DNA from: Saccharomycopsis crataegensis
Taxonomy: Eukaryota > Ascomycota > Saccharomycetes > Ascoideales > Saccharomycopsidaceae
Assembly (NCBI RefSeq): GCF_037102585.1
Contig: NW_027043829.1
Span: forward strand, 4,152,306-4,216,305
DNA length: 64,000 nt
Direction of reading: 5' to 3'
Shown: piece after piece, positions 46,328 to 57,119 of the stretch
How the letters are laid out: each line of letters starts with the position of its first letter
Position numbering within the stretch: position 1 is the first letter of the stretch
Notes under the pieces: model-generated
Databases searched by the model: none
Told to the model about the DNA's origin: nothing
The model's input: only the letters and a program-made list of their open reading frames with translations
Made by a program: the position numbers and the translations under genes

Positions 46328-47760
46328 ATGGACTTGAAAGCCAAGCTACTAACTGATGGGTATGTTGATGGCCTAGGTAATAGATTCTATGCTGAACCCA
46401 GTGAAATGACTTTGGAGTCTGAAATAGCACCAGTTGAAGCTTGCTTTAGTTACAGTGACTATAAGCATTTTGAAAAACCAGGTATCATGGATATCATGGA
46501 AATTGATCCTATTTTCGAAGAAGAAGAAAATGCCGAGATGGAAATTGAAATGAAAGAACGAAGATATAGAGGTTCGTACCGGTATTATAATCAAGCTGTC
46601 AAACAAAGATTTTGGCACTTGGTCATGGAAGAAGGTGTATCGGCTTACAAGGCTGCAAAATTAGAAGATATACCTTTGCAAACTGCTTACCCATGGAGAA
46701 GAAATTGGAACAAAATACTTGTTAATGAATTAAATGGTATCTCGAAGCCAACAAAGAAAAGAGGTCGTAAGCCCCTTCTCACTGATGAACATAAAGAATT
46801 CCTTCAAAAATTGATAAAGGAGGATGCTACAGTGACTCTCGATTTTATGTTGGAGAGACTCAACAAAGCCTTCACCAAGTGTATAAAATGTGGGAAGGAA
46901 GGAGCAGAACCATAATAAAATGGTCAATCAAGAGAGGGTGATCTCCCTCTTTTCCATGTGTAAGCAGTTTGCAGCCTTGTAATGTAAGAGCCAAGGCCAC
47001 AACAATCTATAACTTTGTCACCAAGGTCTGTAAGCTAAGTCTCAAACGTATTTCTAAATGGGCTTTGAGAAGAAGTCTGGAGGAATTGAAGAAACAGAGA
47101 CTCGAGTGGGCAGAGAAGTATAAAGACAAGCTCGACTTTAGTCAAAACTGTATTTTCATCGACGAAGCAGGTTTCAATATCAGTATGCGGCGTGAGTATG
47201 GATGGTCTGCTGTGGGTGAAAAAGCAGTTCTTACTGTTCCCGTAACCAGAGGGCTTAATATTTCGTTCATTGGGGCAATTTCTGTCAAAGGTTGTATTGA
47301 ATTAAAGTTCAGAACTCCAGTGGCTACATCCAATAAGAAGAGAAAACTTGATTCAGAAACGACCATTGACAAAGTGAGTAAAGGTACTACAGCTAATCAC
47401 TTCTACAGTTTTGTAAAGTCAGTGATCCAGCAAATAGAAAATAAGGAGGAGCTCAAAGGTATGAAATATTTGATCCTTGATAATGCTGCCATTCATAAAC
47501 GACGTGATCTTCAGTTACTAGTGGCACTGAGTGGGTTGGAACTTGTGTTTTTACCTCCTTATTCTCCAGGGTTGAATGCTATAGAAGAATTCTGGTCAGT
47601 ATGTAAGAGTAAAGTCAAAAGATCAAACTTGAGCAAGAAGGAGCAATTAACTCTAAGGGTGAAAGAAGCCACAGAAAATATTTCCCTTGATAGTTACAAG
47701 GGATTCTGCAGACATGCTTCTAGACATATTGATCTCTGTTTACAACAGCAGCTCTTTTGA
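46328..47760 (+). pseudogene. transposase of copy A, broken by a 104-bp insertion
   Basis: Two open parts. 46328-46915 is the N-terminal HTH region, with a short out-of-family tail after 46878. The C-terminal catalytic part runs from about 46983 to 47760. Compared with intact copy C, an extra 104 bp (46879-46982) brings a frameshift and stops. It is not a GT-AG intron: it begins GTGTAT but ends AA, and has no TACTAAC. The catalytic residues themselves remain (FIDEAGF; LILDNAAIH; PPYSPGLNAIEEFW). The N-terminal sequence is identical to copy B's, pointing to a recent common source. Confidence 0.88.
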
Positions 47761-48055
47761 AAACAAATACCAAAGATGAAGAAAAAAAAAATTAGAGAAC
47801 AAAATACAGAAAACAAACGAAAAAAAAAAGTAAAAACTATAAAAAAAATTACATAAAGACATAACAAAGCTCAAAAACAAATTGATGAAAATTTAAAATT
47901 TTAAGGAAGGACGAACCACTCCAAAATTTGGTTATGAGCCTTTGAAATGGTAAATGAGTATTGCAAAGGGGCTTTATTGGGTGTGCGGGTCCCCTGTAAC
48001 ATGTTTAATAATATCAAAGATACAATATTAATGAAAGCATAAGAATTTCATGCAT

Positions 48056-48242
48056 TTAGTATGAATTTTGTATTCTGTTGGTATGAATAATTAAAGTGCA
48101 ATAGTATGAACTATTTTTCTTAGATGGTCTGAATAAATCCCGCTGCGGTGGTACGGAAAATACCGGGGGTCGGTATGAATTAATTTTTGCCACTGCTATG
48201 AACATTTCCGGTGGTTGGTACCAATAAGAAATGAAAACACTG
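48056..48242 (-). repeat. copy A right TIR
   Basis: Inverted counterpart of the left TIR, with the same TTCRTACC motif series read on the minus strand and a few base changes. Confidence 0.85.
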
Positions 48243-48243
48243 T

Positions 48244-48564
48244 ATTGCAACCAATACAGGTGATGCTTTAGACATCTCCACTGCACTTACACCGTGCTTC
48301 CACGGCTATTCCATAGCTGCTCATAATGCCAATAATTCAGTCAAGAAGTATCATAAAGCTGATGAATTAACTACTGAAGTATACATCCGTTGGATCGATG
48401 GCAATTTGCAGACAGTTTATAGTGAAGCTTGCAAGGTTGCGGAGATAGAGTTCAATGCATTAATTCGAAAGCGTTGTAAAAGCCAGCAAAAACTTGATAG
48501 AGTTATTGAGATATTTGAAACTTTTACTAAACTTGAAGTCCAATTCTGGAGTAGATGTATTTAA
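48244..48564 (+). pseudogene. C-terminal fragment of a TENA/THI20-like (thiaminase-II fold) protein
   Basis: An uninterrupted stretch of about 105 codons ending in TAA, without a start codon. The translation begins IATNTGDALDISTALTPCFH and ends KLDRVIEIFETFTKLEVQFW plus a short tail. It follows the C-terminal half of the TENA/THI-4 domain: the ALxPCxxGY block and the terminal IFxxxTKLExxFW helix. In Thi20/Thi21 this domain follows an HMP-P kinase domain; here everything upstream is missing. It starts exactly at the TA abutting transposon copy A. The sequence left of copy A does not clearly encode the missing part. Call it a gene remnant; function presumably lost. Confidence 0.65.
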
Positions 48565-49373
48565 ATATCATACACACCATATTAGGTTAGTTAATGCAGA
48601 TTATAAACAATAGATAAAATGAATATGAATGTTTAAGCAATTTTAATGACTGACAAGTATGCTGATGGCGTAAGAAACATCTTATACACTCATGATATTG
48701 GAGTGTAACATAGCATCTGCGAAAGCCAGGGGTTTTTAGCGGTAGTTATCGCAAGAATTTTACAAAATCTACTATCGTGGATATAGATGAGAAGTTTTCC
48801 CACGAGATAAATATTTGACTTCTAAGATGTGAAAATATTAAAACTCTCTCGCAAAAAATATCCGAGTTTGATTAAGTGGTTGTATGGTACATCAAACTAT
48901 GAGTGTAATTAGTTCTTCTGATACAGTATCTACTGGTACAATATGTAGAAAACAACCAGCTGTAGTGGAATATATTCATGGGCTTTTAATTCCTCGAATT
49001 GCACGAGTTGAGGGCGCTTACGATAATTAATTTAATGCTAACATAAGCAACTTTGAAGATGCCTGTGTAGTAGATACAGTTACTATTTTTCATCTACTTT
49101 TACTATTTTTTCTTCTTTCCTTTTTTGAAAATTTAATGGGAAAAATTATTGTCTCTGATGTTATGGAAATATTTACAGGGAAGTAATCGACTCAGATATC
49201 TCTGAAAGCCAAGTGTGTGAAAGAAAACTATCGATATAAACTGAAAACCATGAAACAATACATAATCAAAAAGGCAGCACAGGTAAACAAAAATAATAAG
49301 AATGAAGACAGAGATTGTTTGAAGTAAAAAAAAAAAAATACAAAAGAATGGATGACAAAAGCGACAGTTTTTT
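48565..49373. other. intergenic with possible transposase relic
   Basis: AT-rich. At about 48645-48705 the + strand reads like a decayed copy of the transposase N-terminus (MTDKYADGVRN... against LTDGYVDGLGNR in copy C). Nothing else recognised before DIP5. Confidence 0.3.
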
Positions 49374-51098
49374 TCAAAACAACCATCCAATGAATTTATC
49401 ATAAAACCATTGCCAGTCTTTCTTCCCATTGATTTTTAACTTGGCCATTTCTTCTTCTTCTCTCAAACATTCTTTTTCCTCGGCGTCAATGACATCCTTG
49501 TAGGTGAATAAGTCAGCCTCTTCAGGTTTAATAAACTTTGACTTCTTAATAATCTTATAGCCAATAAAGCAAATAAAATAAACAGGAATTCCAATGTAAC
49601 CAGTGACAAAACTTTTATAATCAAATCCTCCAATGAAAACTGTAAAATTCTTGATTATTGCAATCATGCAACACATGAAGAGGGAAAAATAAGTGCCATA
49701 AGGCTGAAGTGGGGCATAATATACAAAATCTCTTGTTCTGACGTATCCTTGTGCCTTGACTGCCCTTGTGAAGAAAATATATGTCACAAGAATGGAAATC
49801 CAAGTGAGCAATCCGAAAATAGAGACCACATTGACAAAATAATTAAACACAGTTTTGGAAGATGAAGAGCATGTCATGAATGCCAAGCAACAGAAAAGTC
49901 CAGCAAAAGCCAAAGAGTAAACTGGAACCCCATTTTTGTTTGTGCGAGAGAAAATCTTTGGAGCTTTTCCATTTGCAGATAAGCCATATAGGGTTCTAGT
50001 AGCAATGTATAAGTCGGAATTTGACGCGGAAAAAATGAAAATTAGAATACATGCATTGACAACATGAGGCAAAACGCTTATTTTGGCATTTTTGATGGCA
50101 ATAACGAATGGAGAGGCAGCAGCTGAAGTCCCTTTGGCAGACAATAACAATGGATCATTATAAGCGACACAGCAAGCCAACAAGAAGCAGGATGCGCAAT
50201 AAAATACCAAAATACGGTAAAAGGTTAATTTGATGGCCTTTTTGATAGAATGTCTTGGGTTTCTAGCTTCGCCAAAAGTAACACCAACCAATTCTGTTCC
50301 CAAGTAAGCAAACACAGCGTACACAAAAACAGCCCAAAACGCAACAAATTTTCCCTTCGAAGGTGGCTCTATATGTTTATATGGTTTGAAGGCCCCCGGG
50401 TCAGTCCAATATCTGAATCCCAATCTATCATGGCTTGGGCCACCGCCCAACATAATAATAAACAACAAAATAATTAGACCCAAGATAGTGACGACTTTTA
50501 TGGATGATAACCAAAATTCAAATTCCCCAAAGAACTTTACACCAAAATAGTTCACTAACAAAACGACCACGAGTAAGATGGCAATCCAAACACCAGGGTT
50601 GACCTTTTCTGGACTAACCCAGTACTGCATCACTAAGGAGCCGGCGACCAATTGGTTTGGTGTAACAATAAGATACTTGCACAAATATGAGTAGCCAACT
50701 GCAAATCCCATTGCTGGATCCACATATCTTGAAGAATAACCAGGGAAACCATCTGGTAAAGGAATGAAAGAAGCCATTTCTCCAAGTGCAGCCATAACGA
50801 AAAATACCACAATCCCAACGATAGAGTATGCCACAAAAGTTGCTCCACCACCGGCAGTGGAAATACTTGAAGCAGTACCAATCAACAAGCCGGTACCTAC
50901 TGCACCTCCTATAGCAATCATTGTAATGTGTCTTGATTGCAAGTCTTTTTTCAATCGATGTCCCTCGGTCATGGCCATAGGGGTACTCCTGGAGACAGCT
51001 AAATCATATTCTTGGGTGTGAACAGGGAGGATTGAGTCTTTAGCTGGAATTTTTTCGACTGATCCTTGGTTGGAGGCATTATTAGAATTTGATTCCAT
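49374..51098 (-). CDS. DIP5: dicarboxylic amino acid permease (DIP5-like)
   Basis: 574 residues from ATG 51096-51098 (MESNSNNASN). The frame is open further, but over an A/T-rich promoter. Yeast amino-acid transporter family (APC), 12 membrane segments. It starts with RLKKDLQSRHITMIAIGGAVGTGLLIG. It is closely Dip5-like throughout: FGEFEFWLSSIKVVTILGLI, LGGGPSHDRLGFRYW, CVAYNDPLLLSAKG, KNFTVFIGGFDYKSF, and the ending EWFYxKFxGxxF-type (WFYDKFIGWLF). Role: plasma-membrane uptake of Glu/Asp and others. No CTG codon in the gene. It is a functional-looking gene between transposon copies A and B. A GATAAG box at 51641-51646 could respond to nitrogen source (inference). Confidence 0.9.
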   Translation of the reverse strand: MESNSNNASNQGSVEKIPAKDSILPVHTQEYDLAVSRSTPMAMTEGHRLKKDLQSRHITMIAIGGAVGTGLLIGTASSISTAGGGATFVAYSIVGIVVFFVMAALGEMASFIPLPDGFPGYSSRYVDPAMGFAVGYSYLCKYLIVTPNQLVAGSLVMQYWVSPEKVNPGVWIAILLVVVLLVNYFGVKFFGEFEFWLSSIKVVTILGLIILLFIIMLGGGPSHDRLGFRYWTDPGAFKPYKHIEPPSKGKFVAFWAVFVYAVFAYLGTELVGVTFGEARNPRHSIKKAIKLTFYRILVFYCASCFLLACCVAYNDPLLLSAKGTSAAASPFVIAIKNAKISVLPHVVNACILIFIFSASNSDLYIATRTLYGLSANGKAPKIFSRTNKNGVPVYSLAFAGLFCCLAFMTCSSSSKTVFNYFVNVVSIFGLLTWISILVTYIFFTRAVKAQGYVRTRDFVYYAPLQPYGTYFSLFMCCMIAIIKNFTVFIGGFDYKSFVTGYIGIPVYFICFIGYKIIKKSKFIKPEEADLFTYKDVIDAEEKECLREEEEMAKLKINGKKDWQWFYDKFIGWLF

Positions 51099-52257
51099 TT
51101 TGGGCCTTATTAAAATTCGATAACGAATAACACAGGCCAAAAAAAAAAAAAAAAAAAGAAAAGAAAAGGATGGAGATGGACAGATGATCAAGGGAAAAAA
51201 ATAATCTGGATACGTTTTTTTATTTATATTGGTGATGATGAAGAAGGTTTAGTAGGATGGTGCCGCTTGAAGGAAAAAACATCAAGTTTTTATAATTCTT
51301 GGCCAATAACATCAGTATAGGAAAATTTTTCTTCGTTATCGTTCTTGGTATTTTTTTTTTTTTTCATGTTGGGAAGATAATGCAGTGCGATGTGCTGAGC
51401 GTTGATTTTAATGCAGTTTCCCCAAAAATGTGAGTGTACTGAGGATTCTAAGTTGTTAATATTTTATTGCCCATACCATTTTTGGCATTAGACGTCAGTG
51501 GCCAATTAGTTCATTTTACCGCGTTATGCTTTGGTTGGTGAAGTGTTCGGGGGTCGTGGGGGTGCCAAGCGTAAAATTTTGCCTTCTTTTTATCCTTGGC
51601 TCAGGAGGGAAAAAAGAAAAGAACGAAGGAATATCCGTTAGATAAGGTTTTTCAGAAGGCGGGGTAGTTGTAATAAGTGATAGAACAGCATTTTATTTCT
51701 ATTCAGGTTCTACTAACTACGACATTGACACTTCAATTTCAGCTGTTGCACACGAGAAAACGAAAAATGGTCAGACACAAAAAGAGCATAACAAAATAGG
51801 CAACAGAGTTCCTTAGAGAAGATTCTTACATAGTAGGTTAATTCTCCTGTATTTTGCAAGGTTGTATGAGACAAACCTCTTCTTGGCTTGCAATCTGATC
51901 TCCACCAGAGTCAGATTGGTAGAGATAAGAATGGTAGATTTGGGTATATTTCCATGATAAGTATTGGAAGTGAATAAGAAATGAATGGAGTAATCCTCAA
52001 AACAAACCTTATTGAAAAGCATATGAATAAAATTTTGACTCAAAAATGACTTTTCTTTTCTTCTCTTTTTTTTTTTTTTTTTTAATATGGATCTATCCTA
52101 GTATATTATTTCATACAAGACGAAATTTATATTATGAGCGGCCTACCTGACAGATACTTTCTTTTCTAATGATGTAAAACCCCACTCCGATTAAACAACT
52201 ACACATCAGCAACAAATTCGATACTGAGAGGCGTATATTGTTTGATTCATAATACCA
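51099..52257. other. intergenic, DIP5 5' flank and APM3 3' flank
   Basis: Poly(T) runs at 51350-51363 and 52068-52083, a GATAAG at 51641, and a CCAAT at about 51502. No ORF with coding character. Confidence 0.4.
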
Positions 52258-54097
52258 TTAACGCAACACCACTTGTCCACTTCTCACTATATACTTGACT
52301 CCCTTATAGGGCTTGACATTTTCTCCCATCCCTTTTGCACTCACTACTTTCAATGAAGTAACCTTAATACCACTTGGTAGAGCACCCTTATAACCATATG
52401 ACAAAGAAATATGGTTTGGAAAAATCTTCAATGGTAATTCTTCGTTATCACCATCATCCACATTATTAATAGGGACAATCACACCTCGTAGAACAGGATT
52501 CATTCCAGTTGCGAGATTTTTATCAAATATCCATTCACTCTTTCCGTTTCTATTGAACTGAAAATCTCCATTGCTCAATCTTAAGATTTTAATTGACGAA
52601 ATACGATCTTTCTGCAATTCGGTATTAATTTCTAACTTCAAAGTTTCAATATTTTTCACAGTTTTCAAGTTACTGATGGATAAGGTGATTTCAAACTCAT
52701 TACCCAATAATCCCAAATCAGTAGTGTATTTTCCTTGAATAATACCAATATTCTGCAAAATCCGATTAGCATGAGGCAATGAACCAAGATCAATTTCATA
52801 CTCAGCAATTCTTGACTTACCATCAGGTGGAATGAACAGCATTACCCCAGGGGAATTTTGCCATCTATCAACTCTAATACAAGGATGGAAAGTTGGACAG
52901 TGTAAATTATGGCCATTCAAATTTAATATCATTTGGAGATCTGGAATCCCACTTAAATGAGAGGTCAAGAGAATTTCACCCGTAATACGAGATATTATCG
53001 GCCTAGAATGGTTTCTGTAATTGCCTGTAGTTGAATAAAAGGCAGATGACCCTCCGACACTTCTAAAATCTTCACCATTTCCTCGAGACGGAGACATCAC
53101 AAGAGTAACATGTTCCACAAAGTCCACAAAGAGCTCATTATTAGTATATTTCACATTGTTTTTTCTCCATGGAATACTAGGCCTGTCTTGAACCAACGAT
53201 AAGGATGTATTCGAACTAAATCCGCCCAAATTAGAACTAGAGGAAGATTTGGAAATATTACTGCTGGTGGATGAAAGGAATCTACTAAGAATTCCCTCAA
53301 ACTGTACGACATCCTTAAGCTGGTTTAAATCAGTAATGAAGGGAAAATTATCTTCAATCATTTCACTAAGCAAGAGGCAAAGAATATCGTAATTGGCCTC
53401 AATCTTTAGCGGCACTAATGGGTCACCAAAATAATCTACCATAACCTCAATAAGTTGTTTTATGAACTCTAGTGGAATTAAAGGATTGAATGAGCTCAGA
53501 GATATACCAACGGATAAATTTCCTTCGCTTCCAATTTCACTGTCTTCTTCAGCCTCACTACTTTCATCAGCCTTACTATCTTGTTCTTGATCGTTTTCTT
53601 GGAATGATTCATAATCTTCTTTTATATTTTTATTGCTATCATACTGATACATCATATTTATATCTTCTTCATGGCTATTGTTTGCTGTATTCTTTTGTTG
53701 TTGCTTCGCTATTTGTTCTAGTTCACACACCGCATAATATCTCAAATATTTTGTAGCTTGGTGATAAATTACTTCGTTTGGCGATAGCCTCATTACAGGT
53801 GGCAGGTTACTTGGACCGTCATCTATATTCGACGAGTTCGATTTACCTGTGGCGGAAGCAATTTTGGCTATCACTTCTTTGAACGATGGAGCAGCAGAAG
53901 AGAGTGAATACTCAAATACCAAATTGCTGTAAGACAGTTAGTTCTCAAAGAATCGTCAATTGGGTCATCCCCATAATCTGGGAAAGCCAAAAAAAGAGCA
54001 AAAAAAGAAAAAAAAAAAAAAGAAAAGAAAATAATAGTGCATAACAGTAGACCTACTTCTTATCATCTGAGATATAAATTCCTGTTAAAGGGTTCAT
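52258..54097 (-). CDS. APM3: AP-3 adaptor complex mu subunit (APM3), two exons
   Basis: Exon 2 is 52258-53926 and exon 1 is 54057-54097 (minus strand). The spliced start MNPLTGIYISDDKKNNLVFEYS aligns with the S. cerevisiae Apm3 opening, including the xxFxY...APSF block. 569 residues; an in-frame ATG at 54115 would give six more. N-terminal longin-like domain, an acidic Ser-rich insert (about 100-150), a conserved linker (LCLLLSEMIEDNFPFITDLNQLKDVV) and the mu-homology domain (RISRITGEILLTSHLSGIPDLQMILN, FHPCIRVDRWQ, FIPPDGKSRIAEYEIDL). Role: recognises YxxPhi sorting signals in Golgi-to-vacuole transport. Exon 1 is missed by ORF finding alone. Confidence 0.85.
53927..54056 (-). other. intron of APM3
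   Basis: 130 nt on the minus strand. Donor GTAGGT (54051-54056), T-rich interior, branch-point-like ACTAAC close to the acceptor, acceptor ACAG at 53927. Joining AA|C restores the AP-mu N-terminus. Confidence 0.75.
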
Positions 54098-54115
54098 TTT
54101 TCTGATCCAATACAT

Positions 54116-55272
54116 GAACACTCGTTTCTGATTCACATAAATTGTTATTGTGGATTTCCAAATTTCGGGTTTCGTTTCCAAGTCACATTACTAGCCGCAC
54201 TATGAAAATTATACAAAGTGCTGCGCACACAATAATATAATGTTATGAAGGTCGCATTAATGTCAAAAACTGTTAGGAGCAGACTGGCGATAAGAGTCTC
54301 GGTCAGTAGTGTTGATAATTGATACAGGAAGTGTTTTTTGAAACAAAATTAAGCGGAAAGAGTGAAGAATGTGGCTGAAATAAAAAACAGTAATAATATT
54401 ATTTATGGCAAGGTGTTCAATCAAGATGGAAGTCAATGTTTCATTTCAATAACACTAAAATAAACAAGCAGATAACTATACTACCACCCAGTCATTGCTG
54501 TTATTATTATCCCTCATTATATGGTAGCTCTAGGCTCTGGACAAGCTTTGAATATGTTTCACATGATAAACGATAATAAGCAGTAACGATTGAAGGCTAA
54601 CCTTTCAATCAGGCAAGGAATTATCTTTAGAGCCCAAAACCTCATCAGCTCCACACAGCTTTCAGAATTTCATGCATTTCACATATTTTCTACGCGCTAT
54701 TAATTAAATAACTTTGTTGAGTCAAAATTTCAGAATAAAAGAGTTAGAATTTAGAATTACCATGAACATTCTCGACGTACGCTTTTCTTTTTTGTAGAGT
54801 TTGTAGCGAAAATGGAAGTGTAAAAATCGAGTTCTAGTAGTATCCTTGGATTTATTCCTATTATTATTATTATTATTATTATTAACTTGAAGGTAATTGA
54901 GGGAAAATCTGTTAAAATGAATAAAATCGGCAACCTATTGTCACTGAGCACGATCCATGTCTACTACGTAATAAATCAAAACTGTTTTGAATTTCCATAT
55001 TTATTCTTTCAATTTCAAAAATATGCAAAAAACTGAGCAATGCGTAAGATAGAACAAGAACAAGTGTAAAAAGAAATTGGGTTGGAAATTTTCATGTGAG
55101 GTTTCTGGTTCGTGACGCGAAGGATCAATTAGTTACTAAAAGGCTCTGGGTAACTATGGCAATGAATATTGGCCTCCCGAAAACCCATCATTAATATATG
55201 CAGAAAAAATGTAGTTGACCAAAACTTCTTTGTAGAAATTCCATCAAATATGAACCTGGAAAAAAAAATCGA
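54116..55272. other. intergenic, APM3 5' flank to AKR 3' flank
   Basis: About 1.15 kb of AT-rich DNA with an (ATT)n microsatellite (about 54858-54884). No gene, repeat or transposon end recognised. Confidence 0.4.
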
Positions 55273-56148
55273 TCAACCATTGTACAAGGTTGGATCCCAG
55301 CCGGTGATAAAGTAACTTTCCTCGTGTTCCAACAGCAATATATCTTCATTTGAGAGCTCAAAATCCCAGATGTTGAAGTTTGACTTTAATCTATCGATTT
55401 GCAAAGTCTTCGGTAATACGACAAAACCCTTTTGCACTGACCAGCGAATTAAGATTTGTGCATTATTTTTCTCGTATTTTTTGGCAATCGAATTCAAGGT
55501 GAGATCATTAAATTTTCTTCCTTTTGCTAGTGGCGAATAAGCTTGACAAATGATTTGTCTTCTAGAGCAGTAATCCACAAGCTGAGATCTCATCAACCAG
55601 GGGTGTATTTCTATCTGGTTAGATACTGGGGGATATTTGAGATCTTTCCAATTATAAAGTTCTTCGAGATGATTGATCCCATAATTTGAAACTCCGATAG
55701 AGTGAACATAATTTGAATCCTTAGATTCCTGTAAAGCTTGATACGTCTCCAACCTTTTCTGCTTATTTGAATTTGGAGAGTGGATCAAAAACAAATCGAT
55801 ATAATCGATGCCTGGTACACATATCTTTTTGATACTTGCCTTGATAGATTGTTTGGCACTTTCATAACCATGGAAAGAGTCCCAGATTTTTGTTATAATG
55901 AAGATATCTTCACGTTTATTACTCTCGGGGTTTTCAGATATCCATCGGAGAACACCTTCACCAACTTCTGATTCATTTCTGTAAATTTGGGCGGTATCTA
56001 TCAATCTATAGCCGGCTTTCAAAGCCTGGTATACCAAGTTAGCAGTAAGAAGAGGTGGTACTAAGTAAACCCCGAAGCCAATCAAAGGTATCTGAGTTCC
56101 TGAGGTTAGTTTATAATGTGAATCTTTAGAAATAGTATTCATTGACAT
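55273..56148 (-). CDS. aldo/keto reductase (YJR096W-like)
   Basis: 291 residues (S. cerevisiae Yjr096w: 282), a complete TIM-barrel AKR. Catalytic tetrad visible: D51 (GYRLIDTAQIYRNE), Y56, K87 (IITKIWDS), H123 (LFLIHSP). Also SIGVSNYG and the NADPH-binding VLPKT region. Closest in memory to S. cerevisiae Yjr096w (xylose and alpha-keto amide reductase activities in that family). Physiological substrate not readable. The promoter side (56200-56320) is A-rich and runs within 215 bp of transposon copy B, so its regulation may be touched by the element. Confidence 0.88.
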   Translation of the reverse strand: MSMNTISKDSHYKLTSGTQIPLIGFGVYLVPPLLTANLVYQALKAGYRLIDTAQIYRNESEVGEGVLRWISENPESNKREDIFIITKIWDSFHGYESAKQSIKASIKKICVPGIDYIDLFLIHSPNSNKQKRLETYQALQESKDSNYVHSIGVSNYGINHLEELYNWKDLKYPPVSNQIEIHPWLMRSQLVDYCSRRQIICQAYSPLAKGRKFNDLTLNSIAKKYEKNNAQILIRWSVQKGFVVLPKTLQIDRLKSNFNIWDFELSNEDILLLEHEESYFITGWDPTLYNG

Positions 56149-56316
56149 ATTAGAACACTAAATAAGCGATCATTGATACAACGTAAAAGCATTAGTCCTT
56201 GTGGTAGAGTGGGAATATTCACAAACATAAAAAAAAAAAAAATTAGGGTCTTGCGATGGTAGGCGGATACCGGTCACCGAAAAAAGAAAAAGAAAAAGAA
56301 AAAAAAAAAAAAAAAA

Positions 56317-56362
56317 TAAGAACAGGCCACACCAATGGTACACAGATGATTTATTGCACGTA
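56317..56362. repeat. left arm of a split perfect palindrome
   Basis: The order here is T + 21 bp (ending CACACCAATGG, 56338) + TA + 20 bp (CACAGATGATTTATTGCACG, 56341-56360) + TA. The exact reverse complements appear at 58856-58875 and 61172-61193, interrupted by copies B and C. Confidence 0.9.
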
Positions 56363-56699
56363 CAGTGCTTTTATTTTTTATTCGTACCAACCACCGGAAA
56401 TGTTCATAGCAGTGGCAAAAAATAATTCATACCGACCCCCGGTATTTCTCGTACCACCGCAGCGGGATTTATTCGTACCATCCAAGAAAAATAATTCATA
56501 CCATTGCATTTTATTTATTCATACCAACAGGAAATAAAATTCATATCAATTCTTTTTTTTCTTTCATATGAATGGCTATATAAGCCTCTTGGTTACTCAG
56601 TGTAATCAAATAATACTCATTTTTCCATAATTCTGTGCTACTTTCCACAAAAACGGATATCTGTAACAATATTAATAGTAGCACGTGATTATGTTTTTC

Positions 56700-56993
56700 T
56701 GTAGCTGGTACCTTTCGTAATAAAACTAAGCCGGGTAGTTAACTGAACCGAGTCACCCAAGACACTGTATTCAGTATTAACTGCATCTGCCTTTCGGGGT
56801 CTAGATAATTGGGATTAGCTCTATCGCTAAGATAAAGAAACAAATAATAAATATAAATTAAGGTTAAATTCGATGTCTTCTAGAATATATATAAAGGGAA
56901 GAAAGTAATAAAATAATAATGAAATTTGTGTAAAAATAAAGGTTATGAGCACGAGGCTTCATCCACGACATTTAGTAAATGTATGTTAGCACA
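56700..56993 (+). mobile_element. candidate solo LTR inside copy B
   Basis: 294 bp with TG...CA ends (TGTAGCTGG... ...TTAGCACA), flanked by TTTC on both sides (56696-56699, 56994-56997; possibly TTTCT). It is absent from copies A and C and has a TATATAAA-like box inside (about 56889). Removing it leaves a continuous transposon sequence. Orientation is assumed. No internal retrotransposon sequence is present in the window for confirmation. Confidence 0.5.
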
Positions 56994-57119
56994 TTTCTAT
57001 GGTAGGAGCTGTTCTCCATATAAGATGATGAATTCCCACTTTTGACATTCAATTCGGTCTTTATGTGATCACCAGATTACTTACAAAAAAAGCATAAGAT
57101 TTTACCATCAAAACTAAGT

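Larger units (their letters stand above)
45850..48242 (+). mobile_element. DNA transposon copy A (Tc1/IS630-type, DD34E), transposase disrupted
   Basis: 2393 bp between TA dinucleotides at 45848-45849 and 48243-48244 (target duplication). Terminal inverted repeats of about 185-190 bp start CAGTGTTTTCATTTTTTATT, each with a regular array of TTCRTACC-like motifs. It has a CACGTG box at 46170-46175, then the transposase start at 46328. The gene carries a 104-bp insertion (46879-46982) that breaks the frame, so this copy could move only with help. The right end directly abuts a TENA/THI20-like gene fragment. Confidence 0.92.

Noticed and set aside
46879-46982. The 104-bp segment in transposase copies A and B as an intron
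   Set aside because: It starts with GT but has no AG end that restores the frame and no TACTAAC branch point. Part of it is an inverted piece of the gene.
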